A stretch of DNA of 64,000 nt from an uncultured Prevotellaceae bacterium (lineage in GTDB: Bacteria > Bacteroidota > Bacteroidia > Bacteroidales > Bacteroidaceae). A program made the position numbers and the translations under genes. Below the pieces are notes generated by a model, which was given only the letters and a program-made list of their open reading frames with translations, was not told the origin of the DNA and did no database searches. Positions within the stretch are counted from its first letter, which is position 1. Every line of letters starts with the position of its first letter. Below, piece after piece: positions 42,641-50,679 of this stretch. The stretch spans positions 33,906 to 97,905 of the forward strand of contig ONHN01000006.1 of assembly GCA_900317635.1 (NCBI GenBank). Reading direction: 5' to 3'.

Positions 42641-42725
42641 GTAGCCCCTGAGAGCGCGGGCGCCTCGCCCGCAACCCATCGTCAGCGTAGCCCCTAACTG
42701 GGTACGCAGGCGTCTCGCCTGCACC
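42641..42725. repeat. Two adjacent copies of the GC-rich palindromic repeat
   Basis: GTAGCCCCTGAGAGCGCGGG with CGCCTCGCCCGC, then CGTAGCCCCTAACTGGGTA with CGCAGGCGTCTCGCCTGC. Each is a GCGGGCGxxTCGCCCGC-type dyad preceded by GTAGCCCC. A weaker third copy follows near 42750-42775. The rest of 42513-42974 holds only the promoter of the next gene. Confidence 0.6.
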
Positions 42726-42893
42726 AAATCGCTGCAATGCAGCGAAAGTATGGGACGCAGCCGCCTCGCCGCATTTGTGTGCAAAGTTACGCATTTCGCC
42801 GCGATAAGGCAAACGATAGGCTTTGCAATGAAATAGTTTGCGCACTTGCCTCAATAAAATGCCGAAAAATTTCCTTTTTACCTTATTATTTAT

Positions 42894-42901
42894 TATCTTT
42901 G
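42894..42901 (+). promoter_or_regulatory. -7 promoter element for the aconitase-family gene
   Basis: TATCTTTG followed by C, about 73 bp before the ATG at 42975. No clear -33 TTTG. Confidence 0.5.
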
Positions 42902-42974
42902 CAAGCAATAAGCTGGACTGCGCGTCCGCTATGACCTTAAAACAACAATACCATACTCTACAACCAACATCATT

Positions 42975-45233
42975 ATGATTGAACTCACCAACCACGGAGT
43001 TTACCTGCTCGACGGCTCACGCATTGTCGGCGCAGGCGAAGGAGTTGAGGGCCTGCCCGCCCCCGAAGTTGCACGCGAAAGCACCATGGCCTACACCATT
43101 CTGCGCGCCCACGATGCCGACGATGCTAAGAACCAAAAGATGCGCATACGCTTCGATGCCATGATGTCGCACGACATAACCTACGTCGGCATCATTCAAA
43201 CGGCACGGGCCAGCGGATTGAAAGAGTTCCCCCTACCCTACGCCATGACAAACTGCCACAACTCGCTCTGTGCCGTAGGCGGAACGATTAACGAAGACGA
43301 CCACGTCTTTGGCCTTTCGGCTGCCAAGAAATACGGCGGCATCTACGTGCCAGCCAACCAAGCCGTTATCCACCAGTACGCCCGCGAAGCCATGACACGC
43401 TGCGGCGGCATGATTCTCGGTTCCGACAGCCACACGCGCTACGGCTCACTGGGCTGCATGGGCGTTGGCGAAGGTGGCGGCGAACTCGTCAAGCAGCTCC
43501 TGCGCAACACCTGGGACATCAATGCGCCCGAAGTAGTCCTCGTTTGGCTCGAAGGCAAGCCGCGCCAAGGCATCGGTCCCCACGACGTAGCCCTCTCGCT
43601 GGTAAAGGCAACATTCGAATCGGGGTGTGTGAAAAACAAAGTGCTGGAGTTTGCAGGGCCTGGCGTAAAGGAGCTGCCCATCGACTTCCGCAACGGCATC
43701 GACATCATGACCACCGAAACAACCTGCCTTAGCTCCATCTGGCTGACCGACGACGAAGTGCGACGCCACTACGAACGCCACCACCGCGCCGCCGACTTCC
43801 GCGAGCTGCGCCCCGGCAACGTGGCCTACTACGATGCCATGATACGCATCGACCTCGCCAAGCAGGAGAGCATGATTGCCCTACCCTTCCACCCCTCCAA
43901 CGCCTACACCATCCACGAGTTGCAGGCCAACGCCGAGGATATACTGCGCAAGGTGGAAGAAGACGCCAAACAACGCTTTGGCGCGCAGGTCGACGTACAC
44001 CTCACCGACAAGGTACGCAACGGAAAAATTCACGCCGACCAGGGCATCATTGCTGGCTGCTCGGGCGGAACCTACGACAACCTGAGTGCCGCCGCCGCCA
44101 TACTGCGCGGACAAAGCGTCGGCAACGACTACTTCACCATCTCGGCCTATCCGCAGAGCGTGCCCGTGTATATGAGCATCACGCGCCACAAGATTGCCGA
44201 AGAGCTCATCGAAGCTGGCGTCATCCTCAAGCCCGCCTTCTGCGGCCCCTGCTTCGGCGCGGGCGACGTGCCAGCCAACAACGGTCTCTCTCTTCGCCAC
44301 ACCACGCGCAACTTCCCCAACCGCGAAGGCTCAAAACCCGGCCAGGGACAGCTGTCGCTCGTGGCCTTGATGGACGCACGCAGCATAGCGGCCACGGCAG
44401 CCAACGGCGGCGTCATCACGGCTGCAACGGACATAGAATTTACCGACAACCACCTGCCCTACGACTACGATGCGAAAATCTACGAGCGCCGCGTCTTCAA
44501 CGGCTACGGCCATGCCCAGCCCGACGAGCCACTGCGCTACGGGCCAAACATCAAGGACTGGCCCACGATGCATCCCCTCGAAGAAAACATGTTGCTCGAG
44601 TTAGCCGCCGTCATCAACGACCCCGTCACCACCACCGACGAACTCATTCCTTCGGGCGAAACGTCAAGCTATCGCAGCAACCCGCTCAAACTCTCCGAAT
44701 TTGCCCTCTCGCGCCGCTGCCCCTCCTACGTGCCTACCGCCAAGCGCATACAGCACGACGACCTCGCACGCCGTAGCGGCAACGTGCCGGCCCACGTGCA
44801 GGAGGTGCTTGAAAAAGTGGGTGCAAAGGCCGATAGCACCAGCTTTGGCTCCTGCGTCTTCGCCCGACGTCCGGGCGACGGCTCAGCCCGCGAGCAGGCG
44901 GCTTCGTGCCAGAAAGTGCTTGGCGGCGATGCCAACATTTGCTACGAATACGCCACGAAACGCTATCGCTCAAACTGCATCAATTGGGGCATCGTGCCTT
45001 TCACCATCGCGCCCGATACGCCTTTCCCCTACGCCGAAGGCGACTTCATCTTCGTGCCAGGACTCCGCGCGGCTATCCTCAGCGGGAAAGAAGAGGCGGA
45101 GGCTACCGTCATTGCTGCCGACGGGCTCCACAGCATCCACCTCCAGTTCCAAAACCTCACAACCGACGAGCGCCAGATCCTGGCCGACGGCTGTCTGATG
45201 AATTTCTATAAGAGCAAACAGACAAACGCGTAA
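42975..45233 (+). CDS. Aconitase-family hydratase (YbhJ-like)
   Basis: 752 residues. It belongs to the aconitase superfamily: MTNCHNS, LGSDSHTRYGSLG (149-160, the SHT substrate motif), ETTCLSS, the Fe-S ligand Cys in AGCSGGTYDN (C362) and the CxxC pair in FCGPCFGAGD (C423, C426), so the 4Fe-4S site looks complete. The C-terminal swivel domain has CINWGIVPFTI. The N-terminus (MIELTNHGVYLLDGSRIV) is that of the YbhJ-like hydratase branch, not of the classical citrate-cycle AcnA/AcnB; the real substrate may therefore differ from citrate. Followed by a hairpin and the 22-bp array. Confidence 0.85.
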   Translation: MIELTNHGVYLLDGSRIVGAGEGVEGLPAPEVARESTMAYTILRAHDADDAKNQKMRIRFDAMMSHDITYVGIIQTARASGLKEFPLPYAMTNCHNSLCAVGGTINEDDHVFGLSAAKKYGGIYVPANQAVIHQYAREAMTRCGGMILGSDSHTRYGSLGCMGVGEGGGELVKQLLRNTWDINAPEVVLVWLEGKPRQGIGPHDVALSLVKATFESGCVKNKVLEFAGPGVKELPIDFRNGIDIMTTETTCLSSIWLTDDEVRRHYERHHRAADFRELRPGNVAYYDAMIRIDLAKQESMIALPFHPSNAYTIHELQANAEDILRKVEEDAKQRFGAQVDVHLTDKVRNGKIHADQGIIAGCSGGTYDNLSAAAAILRGQSVGNDYFTISAYPQSVPVYMSITRHKIAEELIEAGVILKPAFCGPCFGAGDVPANNGLSLRHTTRNFPNREGSKPGQGQLSLVALMDARSIAATAANGGVITAATDIEFTDNHLPYDYDAKIYERRVFNGYGHAQPDEPLRYGPNIKDWPTMHPLEENMLLELAAVINDPVTTTDELIPSGETSSYRSNPLKLSEFALSRRCPSYVPTAKRIQHDDLARRSGNVPAHVQEVLEKVGAKADSTSFGSCVFARRPGDGSAREQAASCQKVLGGDANICYEYATKRYRSNCINWGIVPFTIAPDTPFPYAEGDFIFVPGLRAAILSGKEEAEATVIAADGLHSIHLQFQNLTTDERQILADGCLMNFYKSKQTNA

Positions 45234-45258
45234 GCACAAATCAGCCTTTGTCTCGGCA

Positions 45259-45298
45259 CAGAAAGGAACGCTTTCAAACTTGGAAGTGTTCCTTTCTG
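45259..45298. terminator. Hairpin after the aconitase-family gene
   Basis: Perfect 11-bp arms CAGAAAGGAAC / GTTCCTTTCTG, loop of 18 nt, 25 bp after the stop codon. There is no plus-strand T-tract beyond TTTC, but the right arm merges into the following array. Confidence 0.6.
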
Positions 45299-45451
45299 GC
45301 TTTGAAAGTCGCACTTTCTGGCTTTGAAAGTCACACTTTCAGGCTTTGAAAGTCACACTTTCAGGCTTTGAAAGTCACACTTTCTGGCTTTGAAAGTCGC
45401 ACTTTCTGGCTTTGAAAGTCACACTTTCTGGCTTTGAAAGTCGCACTTTCA
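45298..45451. repeat. 22-bp tandem array, 7 units, between convergent genes
   Basis: Seven units of exactly 22 bp start at 45298, 45320, 45342, 45364, 45386, 45408 and 45430. The unit is GGCTTTGAAAGT, C, A or G, C, ACTTTC, then T or A. Each contains the perfect dyad GAAAGT-NNN-ACTTTC. Variation is limited to a few positions (CAC/CGC in the loop, T/A at the end), so this array is young or actively homogenised. It lies between the convergent hydratase and rsmD genes. Confidence 0.9.
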
Positions 45452-45499
45452 GAGCCAGGCAAAACACCAGTTCTTGAAAATCAGCAGCTTCTGTGCGCT

Positions 45500-46033
45500 C
45501 TATTTGAAAAAAGAAAAGTTTACGCTGCCATAGGCGCGGTGCATGAAAAAATGGGGGTGGACTGAGAAGTCGTGCGTCTTGCCGTGTTCAAGAACAAAGA
45601 GGCCGTCCGCCGCAAGCCACGGGCGGGCAAAGACGCGATCGGGCAACTGGGGCAGTTCGGGCAGAGCATAAGGCGGGTCGGCAAAGATAAGGCCAAACTG
45701 CTGGCGCGGCGGGCGCTGAAGAAGTTTCAACACGTCGGCGCGCAATAGGCGGGCCGCCTGGTCGCCCAACGCGTGGAGCACGGAGCCGATGAAGGCAGCG
45801 TGCTGACGGTCCTGCTCGACGGCCACAACGCTACGGCAACCGCGCGAGAGCAACTCGAGCGTAATAGACCCCGTACCCGCGAAAAGGTCCATCGCATCGA
45901 CCTCTTCAAAATCAACGTAGGCACGAAGCACATTAAAAAGATTTTCCTTGGCGAAGTCGGTCGTTGGCCGCGCCTTAAACGTTCGTGGCACGTCAAAGTG
46001 CCGACCGCGATATTTACCTGATATGATGCGCAT
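45500..46033 (-). CDS. rsmD: 16S rRNA (guanine966-N2)-methyltransferase RsmD
   Basis: 177 residues from the ATG at 46033 (MRIISGKYRGRHFDVPRTFKARPTTD), the invariant family start; the upstream in-frame extension is repeat sequence. SAM-dependent methylase with DLFAGTGSITLELLSRG (SAM motif I), VAVEQD (motif II acidic residue) and the catalytic FADPPY. It methylates G966 of 16S rRNA. The C-terminus ends GSVNFSFFK. The DUF3822 gene lies upstream on the same strand, a common Bacteroidetes pairing, here separated by repeats. Confidence 0.95.
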   Translation of the reverse strand: MRIISGKYRGRHFDVPRTFKARPTTDFAKENLFNVLRAYVDFEEVDAMDLFAGTGSITLELLSRGCRSVVAVEQDRQHAAFIGSVLHALGDQAARLLRADVLKLLQRPPRQQFGLIFADPPYALPELPQLPDRVFARPWLAADGLFVLEHGKTHDFSVHPHFFMHRAYGSVNFSFFK

Positions 46034-46115
46034 AGTATAGTGACAAGTGACGAGTGACAAGTGAAAGCCCTTCTCTCCCACCGTCCCCTCTCTCCCCAAA
46101 GGGGCGAGGAGGGAG
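46034..46115. repeat. Mixed dispersed repeats upstream of rsmD
   Basis: TGACAAGTGACGAGTGACAAGTG-like repeats (about 46040-46062, period ~11) are followed by CCCCTCTCTCCCCAAAGGGG and GGAGGGAGTAGATA, the inverse of the 11177-11234 element. Related GTGACAAGT repeats occur at 50505-50531 and 57396-57512. Confidence 0.55.
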
Positions 46116-46198
46116 TAGATACTAATGATGTCAGTGTCGGCCTGTATGTTGCCATATCATAGCAACCACACCGCCGCTAATGACGTGATGCCTTCCCC

Positions 46199-46969
46199 TT
46201 ACTCTCCCGCTTCGCCCTTAGGCGTGAAGCGGCCCGAGGAGACAAACTCGCTAATGCCGAAGGGCACATCGGGCAGAGCTGGTAGGGCCGTCAAGTGGGC
46301 CACGTAGGGTTTCATGGCTTCGCTCACAGACTGCACCTGCGGCGCATTGCCGTGGAGGAACACCTCGTCGGCCACGATGTCGAAGCCCAACGTCTTGGCG
46401 GCGCCTACGGCGAAATACACCACGTCCTGCGGCGCCTGCACCTCGAAGGTGTTGCAAAACAGCAATCGACCTTCGGCAAACAGCGCAACGTCGGCGGCCA
46501 AGCCGCGAAGCACCACGTGGAGCTGCGTGCGAACAGCCTTTGCACTCTGACGCGCAAAGTTGGCCAGCGGTACGGTCTGCGCCGAACGAAAGATGCAACC
46601 AGGGAACTGTGCCTCTACGCTACGCGCCACCATGCGCGGTAAGGCAAAGAGCAGGACGGCGTTGGAGGCTGGCAGCGTGTCGTAGAAAACGCTGAGCGGT
46701 TCGTCGGTGGGCACAACATACTGATAGAGCTTGCTGATGTCGTCTTCGGCAAAGTCGTTCATCGGCACGGGTTGCACCAATCCTTCCACCAACACATCCA
46801 CGTGTTCTATTCCGCCAAGCCGCTGCGCCTCTTCGGTGGCGGCCTGCTCCAACGACTTTTGGAAGCTCAGGCGTTGGTCGGCACCATAGGACGTAGCTTT
46901 AGCATCGGCCACGGCAGGATAGTAGAACTGCAACGCGTCTTGCGAGATTTGTAGTACTAAGGAATGCAT
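46199..46969 (-). CDS. DUF3822 family protein
   Basis: 256 residues, no signal peptide. It opens MHSLVLQISQDALQFYYP and has the DUF3822 pattern of an actin/ASKHA-like half fold (LLFALPRMVARSVEAQFPGC, HVVLRGLAADVALFAEGRLLFCNTFEVQAPQDVVYFAVGAAKTLGF). This family is typically encoded beside rsmD in Bacteroidetes, as it is here, and its function is unknown. The ASKHA-like comparison is my inference from strand patterns. The ATG at 46969 is first in frame. Confidence 0.85.
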   Translation of the reverse strand: MHSLVLQISQDALQFYYPAVADAKATSYGADQRLSFQKSLEQAATEEAQRLGGIEHVDVLVEGLVQPVPMNDFAEDDISKLYQYVVPTDEPLSVFYDTLPASNAVLLFALPRMVARSVEAQFPGCIFRSAQTVPLANFARQSAKAVRTQLHVVLRGLAADVALFAEGRLLFCNTFEVQAPQDVVYFAVGAAKTLGFDIVADEVFLHGNAPQVQSVSEAMKPYVAHLTALPALPDVPFGISEFVSSGRFTPKGEAGE

Positions 46970-47018
46970 ACTTTTATTGTATCAATCAGAGGTCATGAGG
47001 GCGTAACCGCACCAGCGT

Positions 47019-47411
47019 TCACTTGCCCATTTTGAAGCGGGGCCAAATGAAGAAATAGCCTACGGCGGCTGCACTGAGCACGCCGAGGGAGTTGGCTGCA
47101 AAGTCGGCCCATTCGCCGCCGCGATACGACGTCAGCGCTTCTTGCAGGAGTTCGACAACACCACTTAGCGCGATGGGCGCACACACGGCCCAGAGCGCAA
47201 CAGCCCGTGGCTTAAGCCGCGCATGAGCGCGCGCATATTCGTACCAAAGTACGCAGCACATGCCGCCGTACATAAGGAAATGCGCCAGCTTGTCAAGCCC
47301 TTCCACCTCGTTATCGCCCAGCGAGGGCGGACGAAAGAACGAGAGGTAAAACACGAGCAGGACGCACAGCAGCGTGAGCGGATAGCGCCGAAGAATTACC
47401 AAAATCGACAT
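47019..47411 (-). CDS. VanZ-like membrane protein
   Basis: 130 residues with four hydrophobic segments. VanZ-family features are FYLSFF near the start, LDKLAHFLMYGGMCCVLW (the D-K-x-x-H-F motif) and GVVELLQEALTSYRGGEWADFAANSLGVL (E-x-x-Q...R-x-x-x-x-x-D-x-x-x-N-x-x-G). The biochemical role is unsettled; some members affect glycopeptide sensitivity. Its start overlaps the end of the DUF4250 gene by 16 bp, so they are probably translated from one mRNA. Confidence 0.88.
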   Translation of the reverse strand: MSILVILRRYPLTLLCVLLVFYLSFFRPPSLGDNEVEGLDKLAHFLMYGGMCCVLWYEYARAHARLKPRAVALWAVCAPIALSGVVELLQEALTSYRGGEWADFAANSLGVLSAAAVGYFFIWPRFKMGK

Positions 47412-47578
47412 TGTGAAGCGTTATACTCAAATCCTGCATCAGCAAGGGTCTTGCAAACGTCGGCAGGATCGACACCCAAGCGGGCACAAACCGCTTCGAG
47501 CGAACCGCCTTCATCGCGTAAGCGCGTGTTGATGAAGCTCAGCAAAATGGCAGGGTCGGTGGGTAGTAGGTTGTTCAT
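47396..47578 (-). CDS. DUF4250 small protein
   Basis: 60 residues from the ATG at 47578 (MNNLLPTDPAILLSFINTRLRDE). The longer open frame upstream crosses the promoter and a repeat and is not credible. The start MNNLLPTDPAILLSFINTKLRD-type and the end DAGFEYNASQCRFW are hallmarks of DUF4250, a small helical family in Bacteroidetes and Firmicutes with no known function. It overlaps the VanZ gene by 16 bp. A TATCTTTG box lies 56 bp upstream. Confidence 0.85.
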   Translation of the reverse strand: MNNLLPTDPAILLSFINTRLRDEGGSLEAVCARLGVDPADVCKTLADAGFEYNASQCRFW

Positions 47579-47633
47579 TGCAAAAAAACTCATTGTGCAC
47601 GCGGCCCACGTTATTGCTCGCCGCATTGCAGTG

Positions 47634-47641
47634 CAAAGATA
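47634..47641 (-). promoter_or_regulatory. -7 promoter element for the DUF4250-VanZ unit
   Basis: Minus strand TATCTTTG followed by C. It sits inside the longer open frame, supporting the downstream start at 47578. Confidence 0.5.
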
Positions 47642-47756
47642 AGTATTTCTTAGCGAAAACATAACGCGCGCGCCTGAAACTTCTACAAACACTATGCCAA
47701 AAAGCAACAAACAGATAGCAGCCAACCCATACCGTTTCAAGATTGACGTGATAATC

Positions 47757-47935
47757 AAGTAACTCAAGTTTCGGACGTTGTGATAGAGCGAGATAAAAAG
47801 TGCGCGAAGCGCACCACACCATGCTCGGGCCGCGTACCGCGAGGAGCGTAGCGACGAGTGGTGCGCGGCAAACTATCAACGATATAGCCAGTGCGCGAAG
47901 CGTACTGCACGTCACAAAGTTTCTTTTAAGTGCGC
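47757..47935 (-). repeat. Dispersed ~165-bp element, copy B (inverted relative to copy A)
   Basis: Its reverse complement matches 38565-38725 block by block: GCAGTACGCTTCGCGCACTGG, then CGCGCACCACTC, then CTCGCGGTACGCGG, then TATCACAAC and GAAACTTGA. Copies A and B are about 9 kb apart, separated by several genes. Confidence 0.75.
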
Positions 47936-48326
47936 TTCGCGTACCATTGCAGCAGGAAAACTCCCGAAACTTAAATCGAGTAAAACATCTCCGCTTCCCT
48001 AATAGGAACAATGCATTATCACCACAACAACGAAATTAACTGCCTGCAAGAACCGCGAAAAACTGCCAAAAAGGCTGTAACGTTACAACCATTTCAAAAA
48101 CATTTTGTATCATTAAGAGTGCACCTCGCTCACTCTTTTATCACCTAACACAAACGTCTTTTGTTCCCGCCACTGGCAATAAAAAGCGCAAAATGCAGCA
48201 CTTTGTGAAGAAAAATGCGCTATAAATTTGTAGGTACAAAAAAAAACATTTAATTTTGGCTCTGTAATATGCAGCTTTGTGTGCGCTTCGTGCGCGACAC
48301 ACATTATTTATATATATACCCACGAC
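47936..48326. other. AT-rich leader region before recQ
   Basis: No gene is supported on either strand. The segment 48050-48260 is AT-rich with poly-A runs near 48235, and a possible promoter (AATTTTGG then GCAGCTTTG) about 70-95 bp before the recQ ATG matches the consensus only partly. Confidence 0.35.
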
Positions 48327-50504
48327 ATGACAAAAAGGGAATTGATTAAGGCGTTGAAGCGTTATTTTGGCTTTGACTCGTTCAAGGCAAGCCAGGAGGA
48401 GATTATTAAGAAAGTGCTGGCTGGCCACAACGTGTTTGTACTGATGCCAACTGGTGGCGGCAAGAGCCTATGCTATCAGCTGCCTGCCTTGTTGATGGAG
48501 GGGACGGCCATCGTCATCTCTCCGCTCATTGCACTGATGAAGAACCAGGTTGACGCTATCCGCCAGACATGCGAGGAGGACGGCGTGGCGCATTTCATCA
48601 ATTCGTCACTGTCGAAGAGCGAAATAACGCAGGTTAAGCGCGACATTACCGCTGGCAAGACGAAACTGCTGTACGTGGCTCCCGAATCGCTGACCAAGCA
48701 AGAAAACGTCGACTTCCTTCGCAGCGTGAAGATATCATTCTACGCTATCGACGAGGCTCATTGCATCTCGGAATGGGGCCACGATTTCCGCCCTGAATAT
48801 CGCAAGATACGTCCTATCATCGACCAGATAGGCGACGCGCCCGTTATTGCCCTAACCGCTACGGCCACCGACAAAGTGCGCATTGACATCAAGAAGAACC
48901 TGGGCATACTGAAAGCCGATGAGTTTAAGAGCTCGTTCAACCGCCCCAATCTCTACTACGAAATACGCCCCAAGACGCGCGACATCGACAAAGACATCGT
49001 GGCCTTCATCCGCCAAAACAAAGGCAAGAGCGGCATTATCTACTGCTTGGCTCGCAAGAAGGTGGAGGAACTGGCCGAAGTGCTACGCGCCAACGACATC
49101 AAAGCGGCGGCCTATCATGCTGGCATGGAAAGCCCCGTGCGCAGTCAGACGCAAGACGACTTCCTGATGGAAAAGATAGACGTCATCGTGGCCACTATCG
49201 CCTTCGGCATGGGCATTGATAAGCCTGACGTGCGCTTCGTCATTCACTACGACATACCTAAGAGCCTTGAAGGCTACTATCAAGAGACAGGGCGCGCTGG
49301 GCGCGACGGTGGCGAAGGGCAGTGCATTGCGTTCTATAGCCCTGGCGACCTGAAGAAGCTTGAGAAGTTTATGGAGGGTAAGCCCGTGGCGGAACAAGAA
49401 ATTGGACGTTTGCTGCTGAAAGAGACCGCAGCCTATGCCGAAAGCTCTGTCTGCCGCCGCAAAATGTTGCTCCACTATTTTGGCGAGAACTACGAGCGCG
49501 AGAATTGTGGCAACTGCGACAACTGCCGCTCGCCCAAGGTGCAAGTAGAGGCTAAAGACCTGCTGAAGACCGTCCTTGAGGTCATCCTCGCGCTGAAGGA
49601 GAACTTCCGCGATGATTATCTCAAAGACTTCATCATGGGCCATGAAACCGAGGAAGTGCTTGCCCATCAGCACGAAGACCACGACCTCTTCGCCTGCGGA
49701 CAGGACGAAGACGAGCGCCGTTGGAACGCCGTCATCCGCCAAGCCCTCATCGCTGGCTACATAGAGAAAGAAGTGGACAACTACGGCGTGCTGACCGTGA
49801 CGAAGGAGGGCAAGGCTTTCATCAAGAAGCCCGTTTCGTTCCTCATCGTTGAAGACCACAAGTTCAACAACGACGAAGATCTCGAGCCCCTGCAATCGGG
49901 GGCCGACACGACCGTGGCACCCGACCTCTACGAAATGCTGAAGGACCTGCGCCGCCGTACGTCGCACGAAATGGAGGTGCCGCCCTACGTCATCTTCCAA
50001 GACCCGTCCTTGCAGGCGATGGCCACCACCTTCCCGCAAACCATCGAGGAGCTTCAAAACATTCCTGGCGTTGGAGCGGGTAAAGCCAAACGCTACGGCC
50101 CCGCCTTCTGCGAACTCATTAAGCGCTACTGCGAAGAGAACGACATAGAACGGCCCGAGGACATCCGCATACGCACGGTGCCGAAGAAATCGAAACTGAA
50201 AGTGGCTATCATCCAAGCCATCGACCGCAAAGTGGCACTGGACGACATTGCCAATGGCAACGGCATAGAGTTCGACGAACTGCTGACGGAAGTAGAAAGC
50301 ATCGTTTATAGCGGCACGAAAATCAACATCGACTACTTCATCGACGAAGTGCTTGACGAAGACCACGTGCAGGACATCTACGACTACTTCCAAGAAAGCG
50401 AAACCGACGACCTCGAAGTGGCCATCCAAGAACTTGGCAGCGAATACGAAGAAGACGAAATTCGCCTCGTGCGCATTAAGTTCATTAGCGAAATGGGGAA
50501 TTAG
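48327..50504 (+). CDS. recQ: ATP-dependent DNA helicase RecQ
   Basis: 725 residues from the ATG at 48327 (MTKRELIKALKRYFGFDSFKASQEEII); 16 codons of upstream open frame are ignored. A 3'-5' helicase in recombination and fork repair. Walker A PTGGGKS (41-47), DEAH box IDEAHCISEWGHDFRPEY (about 141-158), motif VI QETGRAGRDG. The RecQ zinc site is CRRKMLLHYFGE...NCGNCDNC, then the RQC winged helix. An HRDC domain follows (PPYVIFQDPSLQAMATTFPQTIEELQNIPGVGAGKAKRYG). A ~120-residue acidic C-terminal extension (about 600-725) is usual in Bacteroidetes RecQ and contains a helix-turn-helix-like stretch (ALDDIANGNGIEFDELLTEVE). Confidence 0.96.
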   Translation: MTKRELIKALKRYFGFDSFKASQEEIIKKVLAGHNVFVLMPTGGGKSLCYQLPALLMEGTAIVISPLIALMKNQVDAIRQTCEEDGVAHFINSSLSKSEITQVKRDITAGKTKLLYVAPESLTKQENVDFLRSVKISFYAIDEAHCISEWGHDFRPEYRKIRPIIDQIGDAPVIALTATATDKVRIDIKKNLGILKADEFKSSFNRPNLYYEIRPKTRDIDKDIVAFIRQNKGKSGIIYCLARKKVEELAEVLRANDIKAAAYHAGMESPVRSQTQDDFLMEKIDVIVATIAFGMGIDKPDVRFVIHYDIPKSLEGYYQETGRAGRDGGEGQCIAFYSPGDLKKLEKFMEGKPVAEQEIGRLLLKETAAYAESSVCRRKMLLHYFGENYERENCGNCDNCRSPKVQVEAKDLLKTVLEVILALKENFRDDYLKDFIMGHETEEVLAHQHEDHDLFACGQDEDERRWNAVIRQALIAGYIEKEVDNYGVLTVTKEGKAFIKKPVSFLIVEDHKFNNDEDLEPLQSGADTTVAPDLYEMLKDLRRRTSHEMEVPPYVIFQDPSLQAMATTFPQTIEELQNIPGVGAGKAKRYGPAFCELIKRYCEENDIERPEDIRIRTVPKKSKLKVAIIQAIDRKVALDDIANGNGIEFDELLTEVESIVYSGTKINIDYFIDEVLDEDHVQDIYDYFQESETDDLEVAIQELGSEYEEDEIRLVRIKFISEMGN

Positions 50505-50606
50505 GAGTGACAAGTTACGAGTGACAAGTTGGGGCTACGCTGCCGAATATCGCAAGCGAGATGCCTACGTCCCATAGTGCGGGCGAGGCGGCCACGCTCC
50601 CAGGGC
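50505..50606. repeat. Two dispersed repeat types in the recQ-glnS gap
   Basis: GAGTGACAAGTTACGAGTGACA lies at 50505-50531 (the GTGACAAGT family). At 50578-50606 is GTGCGGGCGAGGCGGCCACG with CTCCCAGGG, a copy of the GC-rich palindromic family. Confidence 0.5.
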
Positions 50607-50679
50607 TGACTCCGACGAGAATGATACGATACGAAGCATAAACATTATAACAAATAACAACACACACATAAAAACCTCA

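Noticed and set aside
45298-45451. CRISPR array
   Set aside because: The units abut without unique spacers and each is a palindrome, so this is a plain tandem array; no cas genes are in the window.
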